NCBI GenBank assembly: GCA_038331135.1
Contig: JBBQOS010000017.1
Span: forward strand, 1-18,391
Length of the DNA: 18,391 bases
DNA from: UBA9337 sp038331135
GTDB taxonomy: Bacteria > Patescibacteriota > Minisyncoccia > Moranbacterales > UBA9337
Direction of reading: 5' to 3'
The first letter of the stretch is position 1. Every line of letters begins with the position of its first letter. Positions 14,291-18,391 of this stretch are shown piece by piece. Below the pieces are notes generated by a model. That model was not told the DNA's origin and searched no databases. It was given only the letters and a program-made list of their open reading frames with translations. Position numbers and translations under genes: made by a program.

Positions 14291-14332
14291 CATAAAATAA
14301 AAAAGGATTTACGGAAATTTCGCGTAAATCCT
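14291..14332 (-). terminator. Rho-independent terminator of the small two-gene operon
   Basis: AGGATTTACG (14304-14313) pairs with CGTAAATCCT (14323-14332), 10 bp around a 9-base loop. On the minus strand the stem is followed by TTTTTATTTTAT. It lies 70 bases past the last stop of the operon. Confidence 0.87.
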
Positions 14333-14401
14333 CTAAACACTGAAAGCATTTTAGCTATCTGAAAAATTCATTTTTCAAGCACCCCCACCCAAGCTTAAAA
14401 T

Positions 14402-14563
14402 TTATTCCAAATAATTTGACTCAAGGAGTTCTTCGTTTAATAAAGTTACAAAATCTTTTCTTTGCTTATGCGTAAGCTTTTTTTTGATTGCTTTCAAAAC
14501 CTCCTCAAGAAGACTACCAACCTTAGAAGCACCAACAGCAGAAATTACTCTTGTGTTGGCCAT
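14402..14563 (-). CDS. Unrecognised 53-residue protein, second gene of a small operon
   Basis: The start is placed at ATG 14563 because GGGAGG (14570-14575) stands 6 bases upstream; a longer frame from 14584 has no such site. The product begins MANTRVISAVGASKVGSLLE, a small-residue-rich head, and continues as a charged amphipathic helix with LKAIKKKLTHKQRKDF and an acidic tail LLNEELLESNYLE. No signal peptide or membrane helix is clear. It lies 28 bases downstream of an 82-residue ORF on the same strand, between a promoter and a strong terminator, so it is a real operon gene. The family is not recognised. Confidence 0.75.
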   Translation of the reverse strand: MANTRVISAVGASKVGSLLEEVLKAIKKKLTHKQRKDFVTLLNEELLESNYLE

Positions 14564-14591
14564 AACAAACCTCCCATTTAGCAAGAGCTCA

Positions 14592-14840
14592 TTAATCCCT
14601 TGTGGGACAAGGAAATTTACTCCTTAAAAAAGCGATTCCCAAATCTGTAGCTAGCGTCATTAATTCAGCTTGTCTAAGCACGACTTGTGTGCCATAATCG
14701 TTCCCGCCAAATTTAGCAAGCCAGTTAAAAACTTTCTCTTTCCCTCCCAAATTTTCCTGCAAACTCTCAAACTGAGACTCCAATATATCCAAAGTACAAT
14801 CCGATATTTTTCTTCCTATTCCATTGACAATAAGTTCCAT
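14592..14840 (-). CDS. Unrecognised 82-residue protein, first gene of a small operon
   Basis: ATG 14840 is preceded by AAAGGAG (14846-14852) with a 5-base spacer, a strong SD. The product begins MELIVNGIGRKISDCTLDIL. That strand-strand-helix opening resembles small ubiquitin-fold sulfur-carrier proteins only superficially, since no terminal Gly-Gly exists. It continues with helices (ESQFESLQENLGGKEKVFNW and TQVVLRQAELMTLATDLGIA) and ends with a Cys-containing tail KFPCPTRD. It is soluble, with no export signal. It is co-transcribed with the 53-residue gene from a promoter at 14892-14920. The family is not recognised. Confidence 0.78.
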   Translation of the reverse strand: MELIVNGIGRKISDCTLDILESQFESLQENLGGKEKVFNWLAKFGGNDYGTQVVLRQAELMTLATDLGIAFLRSKFPCPTRD

Positions 14841-14845
14841 AGCTT

Positions 14846-14852
14846 CTCCTTT
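14846..14852 (-). promoter_or_regulatory. Strong Shine-Dalgarno site (AAAGGAG)
   Basis: AAAGGAG stands 5 bases before ATG 14840 and fixes the start of the 82-residue gene. The second gene of the operon has its own strong site, GGGAGG at 14570-14575. Confidence 0.85.
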
Positions 14853-14891
14853 GATGAATTGTCATAAAACTAAGTAAAAACAACTAAAAAA

Positions 14892-14920
14892 ATACTAAAA
14901 CATTCTTAGAAAAAAAGCAA
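14892..14920 (-). promoter_or_regulatory. Sigma-70-type promoter of the small operon
   Basis: On the minus strand TTGCTT (14915-14920), a 17-base spacer and TAGTAT (14892-14897). Predicted start near 14885, with a leader of about 45 bases containing the SD. Confidence 0.6.
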
Positions 14921-15005
14921 ATAATTCACAGTCATCGGTCTATAACGTCATCAATAAATAAAAAAATATTGCTAAAATGTTAACATGTTAAAATACTTAT
15001 TTGAC

Positions 15006-15602
15006 TTATATATTTATTTTTCTTAATTTACGTCGCAACTCCTTATAATCAGGAATTATTTCTGAAACCAAAAACCAAAATTTTTCAGAATGGTTCATTT
15101 GATCCAAATGGCAAAGCTCATGCACAACGATATAATCCATTATTTCCTCAGGCAGATACATTAATTTATAATTAAAATTAAGATTACCATTTTTGGCGCA
15201 ACTCCCCCATCTTGTCCTTTGCGCCCTGATAGCTACTCGCTCAAATTTAAAACCGTATAGATTGCCAAAATGATTAACTCTTTCAAGTATTATTTTTCGC
15301 GCTTTCTCTTTTTCTTTTTTATAAGTTTTTTTATCCAAAGTGACACTAGGACACGGCGCGGTATCTTTTAATTCATCCAATTTTTCAATTATCCAAGTTT
15401 CTTTTTCTTTGATAAATTTTTCCACCGCTGACTCCGTTATCCTTTTTGGAATAGTTACTAATATTCTCAAATTAGAATTTTTTTCACAGCCCAGCTCACC
15501 GCTAAAGCAAGGTTTGATACTTAACCTCAAATGTTTGGATAACTTATATTTCTTAATCTGATAGTTTATTTCCCTGCCAGATATAGTTATTTCTTTTTGC
15601 AT
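15006..15602 (-). CDS. YgjP/DUF45-family zinc metallopeptidase-like protein
   Basis: A 198-residue cytoplasmic protein of the YgjP-like (DUF45, M48-type) group. The zinc site is intact: HELCH at 161-165 and a third histidine in NHSEKFW (His171). The conserved RTRWGSC block (129-135) is followed by LNFNYKLMYLPEEIMDYIVV. The N-terminal half (about 1-95) is the variable beta domain. Members are predicted proteases; E. coli YgjP has been reported as a metal-dependent nucleotide phosphohydrolase, so the substrate is open. No SD precedes ATG 15602. No firm promoter was found, and the stop is followed only by a weak hairpin region around a 12-bp palindrome (14980-14991) and a T-rich stretch. Confidence 0.92.
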   Translation of the reverse strand: MQKEITISGREINYQIKKYKLSKHLRLSIKPCFSGELGCEKNSNLRILVTIPKRITESAVEKFIKEKETWIIEKLDELKDTAPCPSVTLDKKTYKKEKEKARKIILERVNHFGNLYGFKFERVAIRAQRTRWGSCAKNGNLNFNYKLMYLPEEIMDYIVVHELCHLDQMNHSEKFWFLVSEIIPDYKELRRKLRKINI

Positions 15603-15763
15603 AAGTAGTTTTTAAAATAGTAGCTTTTTAGTGCAGTAGGCGCTTAGCTTTTTGATTTGAAATTTTAACACCCTGGCGCGCTAACGACACAATAAATTTA
15701 TCTCAGACAAGACCATAGGCTTCCCAAAATATTACAACAAATCAAATAAAATAATGCCATCTT

Positions 15764-15839
15764 AAAAAGGTCCAACCCCTTTGGTTCCCGAGGTTGTAAC
15801 TCTGGTTGTTTGTAACTAATTAAGTTAATTTGGTATAAC
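15764..15839 (-). repeat. Structured intergenic element, copy B
   Basis: On the minus strand GTTATACCAAATTAA (15825-15839) is an exact match to copy A. After a longer insert come ACAACCTCGG (15788-15797) and a stem CAACCTC/GGGGTTG (15790-15796 with 15773-15779, one G-U pair). It ends GGACCTTTTT (15764-15773). The minus-strand orientation is favoured by the G-U pair and the T-run, which also make it terminator-like. Confidence 0.55.
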
Positions 15840-15908
15840 AAGCCACAAGCTTTCCAAATTCTTAAATATTGAATCATGAATCTTATATCTCCAAAATAAT
15901 TTTACCAC

Positions 15909-15943
15909 AAAAAATAAAACCCCGCCCTACTTTTGGCGAAGTT
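15909..15943 (-). terminator. Rho-independent terminator of the secreted repeat protein gene
   Basis: On the minus strand AACTTCGCC pairs with GGCGGGGTT (15935-15943 with 15918-15926, two G-U pairs) around an 8-base loop, followed by TTATTTTTT. It lies 27 bases past the stop at 15970. Confidence 0.85.
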
Positions 15944-15969
15944 TATTTAAATAACTTATTTCAGCTTCA

Positions 15970-16662
15970 CTATTTTTCTGTCGTCGCTACTTTTTCATTA
16001 GAATATTTTGAAAAACCATTATCTTTGCTTTTTTTAATCAAAGCTTTAAATTTATACGCTGTATTTTTTGAAAGATTATCAATGGTAATTTCTGCTTCTC
16101 CATTTTTGCTTAAAGTTTTAGTAAAAACTCTGGTTTCAACCTTGTCAGTATCTTCATTTTCCAATCTTATTTTAATTTTTACTTTATTCTTATTTAATTT
16201 AGTAGAAGTTACACTCAAAATCACATCAGAGCTAGTTTCGTCTTTTATAGTCAAAGTTGGATTATAATCAAAATCACCCACCTCATTTACGGATACACTG
16301 CTGGAATAGTCAGAATAATCAACGTCAGAAGATTTTTTAATAGCTACCTCAAAAGAATATTCATTGTCCTTGGTCAAGCCATCAATTTTTATATCTACTT
16401 TTCCATTCTTGCTTAATTTTTTTTCAAAAACTTTTGTATCATCCTTATCTGTATCAATATTTTCCATTTTAACTTTTATTTTGACATCCTTGCTCTTCAA
16501 ATTGGTAGAAGTCACTGTTAAAGTCACATAAGTGTCTTTAATTTTTTTAACTTTTACCGTTGGAGTGTAATCTGTGCTCACAGCATTGGCATCAAGAGAA
16601 AAGCCAAACGCCAAAGAAAAAACCATCATCAGTAATATTGATTTGCTTGAAATTGTTTTCAT
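15970..16662 (-). CDS. Secreted protein with two tandem fibronectin-III-like repeats
   Basis: A 230-residue exported protein. Residues 1-27 are a signal peptide ending ANA, with Val28 the likely first mature residue. Two beta-sandwich-like repeats follow (about 33-125 and 133-227). Their internal duplication is plain: VKIKVKMENIDTDKDDTKVF against VKIKIRLENEDTDKVETRVF, and KKLSKNGKVDIKIDGLTKD against KTLSKNGEAEITIDNLSKN. The NGLT/NLSKNTAYKF pattern recalls fibronectin type III domains. The mature chain is very Lys/Asp/Ser/Thr-rich with no cysteine and no cell-wall anchor motif. It may be a free or surface-bound adhesin or structural protein. It is monocistronic, with its own promoter (16701-16729) and terminator (15909-15943). 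Confidence 0.85.
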   Translation of the reverse strand: MKTISSKSILLMMVFSLAFGFSLDANAVSTDYTPTVKVKKIKDTYVTLTVTSTNLKSKDVKIKVKMENIDTDKDDTKVFEKKLSKNGKVDIKIDGLTKDNEYSFEVAIKKSSDVDYSDYSSSVSVNEVGDFDYNPTLTIKDETSSDVILSVTSTKLNKNKVKIKIRLENEDTDKVETRVFTKTLSKNGEAEITIDNLSKNTAYKFKALIKKSKDNGFSKYSNEKVATTEK

Positions 16663-16700
16663 AATTTTTTTATTTTTATTTAAATTGAATTAACTATGTC

Positions 16701-16729
16701 ATTATAGTTTATTTTAAAAAAAATAACAA
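16701..16729 (-). promoter_or_regulatory. Sigma-70-type promoter of the secreted repeat protein gene
   Basis: On the minus strand TTGTTA (16724-16729), a 17-base T/A-rich spacer and a perfect TATAAT (16701-16706). Predicted start near 16694; the leader of about 31 bases is A/T-rich with no SD. Confidence 0.72.
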
Positions 16730-16792
16730 ACAAAAAAAATCGGCAGTGTTTAACTCTTGGCTTTCTCTTCTCCTTACTCACTTTGTTCGTTG

Positions 16793-16881
16793 CGGAGAAG
16801 GAGGGATTCGAACCCTCGATACGGTATTACCCGTATAACAGGTTAGCAACCTGCCGCTTTCAGCCTCTCAGCCACCTCTCC
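16793..16881 (-). tRNA. tRNA-Ser (anticodon GCU)
   Basis: An 89-base class II tRNA. The acceptor GGAGAGG pairs with CTTCTCC (one G-U), with discriminator G at 16793. The anticodon stem GCAGG/CCTGT encloses TTGCTAA, anticodon GCT, reading AGC/AGU. A long variable arm (TACGGG...CCGTA-type pairing) and a T arm with GGTTCGAATCC are present. The long variable arm confirms serine. CCA is not encoded (the next bases are CAA). Confidence 0.97.
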
Positions 16882-16921
16882 ATATATTTTTCTAATTTTC
16901 CAAAAACTCAACACAATAAAA

Positions 16922-16950
16922 ATAATACCAACAAATTAAGATTAAATCAA
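16922..16950 (-). promoter_or_regulatory. Sigma-70-type promoter of tRNA-Ser
   Basis: On the minus strand TTGATT (16945-16950), a 17-base spacer and TATTAT (16922-16927), with a precursor leader of about 34 bases before the tRNA 5' end. Confidence 0.62.
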
Positions 16951-16987
16951 GGTGTTATAAACAAAGGCCTATTTTCCAAAAATAAAC

Positions 16988-18391
16988 CTAGTTTCCATTC
17001 AACAAAATTTTTGCTTTTATATCTTCCAAAAAATCAACCGCCCAATGAGTCTGATAAAAAGAAGGTGTAAAGTGATAATTATTATCCAGTTGATACACAA
17101 AGCCCTTTCCATTATTCAAATCTATCACTAGGTTATTTTTGGCGCCATCTTTTGCTAGACTAATTTTATAAATTTTATCCATTGAAACATTTTCCTCATA
17201 CGAAAATTTTCCTTCATTTTCTTTCATTAAATTTTCATCCAAAAAACTTAGCAAGTCCTCGCCAGCAAAAACATCTTCCATTAGCTCATCTTCTTTTGCG
17301 ACCTCGACCTCTTTTTCATTTTCACCCTCATCTACATCCTCCTCATCTTCTTCATCGGGGATAATCCACTCACAAACTCCACCTTTATTTCTGCAAATTT
17401 CATCTTCCCCAATTTTATCTTTTTTATATGAAATTTTGGCCGCTGTTTTTCCGTTCGGATAACGCAATTCTATTTGTGCTTCTTTGTTGTTTAAAAAAAA
17501 TAAAGCATTTTCTCTGGTAATTTGAAATGTTGTCCCTGGAATAATCTTGAGGTCGTCCGCTATAGAGTGATTGATTAAATTTTTTTGTCCGGTCGCAATT
17601 TTCCAACCTTTGAGATTTATTTCTTTGGGAGAATTATTTTTTACCTCCAGCCATTCTTCTCCGGTATCATTTCCTTTTGGATTGGGAAACAAACGAGTAA
17701 TTTCAACAGCAACTTTGGGATATTTTTTTATTTTAATTGAAAAAGATTTTTCTACTCCTGCCGCACCGTCATCTACAAATAACTTGACCTTATATTTTCC
17801 TTCTTTTTTGAAAGTATGATTGACGTTTTGCAGATAACTTCTCGCCCCATCGTCAAAATCCCAGCGATATTTGAATTCATCTTTATCTTTTGATTTAACA
17901 TCTACTTCAAAGTAAACGGGCATGCCCATATATCCAGATTCAATCTTTTTTATTTTTACTTTGGGCGCGGAACTAAATTTATTTTCTTTGCTAGGTGTTT
18001 GATATTTACTCCATATCCATTTAGCACCATCAAAACCATAGGACATTTCTTCTTTGGCTCCTTCATAATCAGCCATAGAAATTACATTTTCATCAGGATC
18101 TAGCAGTGAAACTGATTCTTTTCCGCTATTATTTAAAGCAAATTTAAAAACATCCCGATAAATAGTCAGATATTCACCAGACTTTATTATATAATCTTCT
18201 GAAAAAATAAGTTTTGTTTTTGAAGAATCTTTTAAAATCCAATCTTTTAAATTTATTGCAAAAGCTTCTCCATTATAAATCTCAATATACTCCCCTTTCC
18301 CCTCATCGCCATTGGGATTTGGTAAAATTTCATTTAACCTAATATTATAATTCCCACCCTCGTACTTTTCGTCATCTTCGATATCTTCCTC
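16988..18391 (-). CDS. Surface protein: lamin-tail / PKD / lamin-tail, C-terminal part (cut by window edge)
   Basis: The frame is open from the right edge to the stop at 16988 (467 codons visible), so the N-terminus and any signal peptide lie outside; the internal ATG at 18076 is not the start. Visible domains: lamin-tail domain 1 (about 14-125), with LNEILPNPNGDEGKGEYIEI; a PKD-like domain (about 143-223), with YRWDFDDGARS and HTFKKEGKYKVKLFV; lamin-tail domain 2 (about 226-325), with RLFPNPKGNDTGEEWLEVKN and LKGWKIA. A very acidic linker (about 345-373) and a short C-terminal domain follow. Such domain strings are typical of exported surface or nuclease-associated proteins. Two cysteines (CRNKGGVC) close domain 2. 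No catalytic domain is visible in this portion. Confidence 0.9.
   Translation of the reverse strand, partial: EEDIEDDEKYEGGNYNIRLNEILPNPNGDEGKGEYIEIYNGEAFAINLKDWILKDSSKTKLIFSEDYIIKSGEYLTIYRDVFKFALNNSGKESVSLLDPDENVISMADYEGAKEEMSYGFDGAKWIWSKYQTPSKENKFSSAPKVKIKKIESGYMGMPVYFEVDVKSKDKDEFKYRWDFDDGARSYLQNVNHTFKKEGKYKVKLFVDDGAAGVEKSFSIKIKKYPKVAVEITRLFPNPKGNDTGEEWLEVKNNSPKEINLKGWKIATGQKNLINHSIADDLKIIPGTTFQITRENALFFLNNKEAQIELRYPNGKTAAKISYKKDKIGEDEICRNKGGVCEWIIPDEEDEEDVDEGENEKEVEVAKEDELMEDVFAGEDLLSFLDENLMKENEGKFSYEENVSMDKIYKISLAKDGAKNNLVIDLNNGKGFVYQLDNNYHFTPSFYQTHWAVDFLEDIKAKILLNGN

Larger units (their letters stand above)
13844..14401. other. 558-base gap without genes, rich in palindromes
   Basis: No credible ORF lies between the Dus stop and the small minus-strand operon; the minus-strand ORF running into it from 13944 is antisense to the Dus gene. 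The gap holds four separate inverted repeats (13954-13999, 14146-14173, 14234-14263 and 14304-14332) and a short CAGGT/ACCTG repeat near 14114. Two of them act plausibly as tandem terminators for the minus-strand operon. The others are unexplained. Confidence 0.8.
15603..15969. other. 367-base gap without genes
   Basis: No ORF of note on either strand. It contains copy B of the structured intergenic element (15764-15839) and the terminator of the next minus-strand gene (15909-15943). The stretch 15603-15763, upstream of the metallopeptidase gene, shows nothing recognisable apart from a short GC-rich patch (CCCTGGCGCGCTAACG, about 15671-15686). Confidence 0.75.

Noticed and set aside
14402..14840. 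Toxin-antitoxin pair
   Set aside because: The size and pairing fit, but no toxin or DNA-binding antitoxin motif is visible and the order and overlap are not diagnostic. Left as an unknown operon.
16783..17070. Plus-strand ORF of 95 residues
   Set aside because: It reads through the reverse complement of tRNA-Ser; not a gene.
1..18391. Recoded stop codons (UGA as Gly, as in Gracilibacteria and SR1)
   Set aside because: No conserved gene contains an in-frame TGA, and all the clear genes end where the family ends.
1..18391. CRISPR array, transposase or prophage
   Set aside because: Direct repeats come only as pairs with short spacing, and no cas, transposase, integrase or phage structural gene is recognisable.

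Overview
The window is AT-rich, densely packed bacterial DNA using the standard code: TGA is never read through in the clear genes, and TTG seems available as a start. Small genes, short spacers, absence of Shine-Dalgarno (SD) sequences before most conserved genes, and secreted lamin-tail/PKD and beta-helix proteins beside a surface-polysaccharide cluster suggest a Candidate Phyla Radiation (Patescibacteria, perhaps Parcubacteria/Moranbacteria-like) genome. That placement is inference; no rRNA or marker tree is available here. Nothing looks like a phage, IS element or CRISPR array.

Left part (1-4800): a secreted beta-helix-type protein cut by the left edge; a VanZ-like membrane protein preceded by an overlapping 37-residue ORF; a membrane-anchored HtrA-type serine protease; a divergent, self-contained gene of unknown function with its own promoter, SD and terminator (2731-3320); and rarA with its own promoter.

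Middle (4737-12632, minus strand): a cell-surface glycan block. In transcription order it holds a GT4 glycosyltransferase, a Wzy/O-antigen-ligase-like polymerase, a second GT4 enzyme, a LytR-CpsA-Psr (LCP) protein, a GT2 enzyme and an S41 C-terminal processing protease, closed by a 10-bp-stem terminator. Together they could build sugar chains, polymerise them outside the membrane and attach them to the envelope. A small two-helix membrane-protein gene (11150-11395, plus strand) with its own terminator splits the block between the first GT4 gene and the polymerase.

Right part (12893-18391): a Dus family tRNA-dihydrouridine synthase; a 558-base gap full of perfect palindromes; a two-gene operon of short unknown proteins with strong SDs; a YgjP/DUF45 zinc metallopeptidase; a secreted protein of two tandem beta-sandwich repeats; tRNA-Ser(GCU); and a lamin-tail/PKD/lamin-tail protein cut by the right edge.

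Two patterns stand out. First, the four unrecognised small genes all carry strong SDs, whereas the conserved genes mostly have none, and three polysaccharide genes have -10 boxes so close to their start codons that their mRNAs should be leaderless or nearly so. Second, the intergenic DNA carries structured elements: a two-copy structured element, a 46-bp perfect palindrome, a 28-bp perfect palindrome and short direct repeats.
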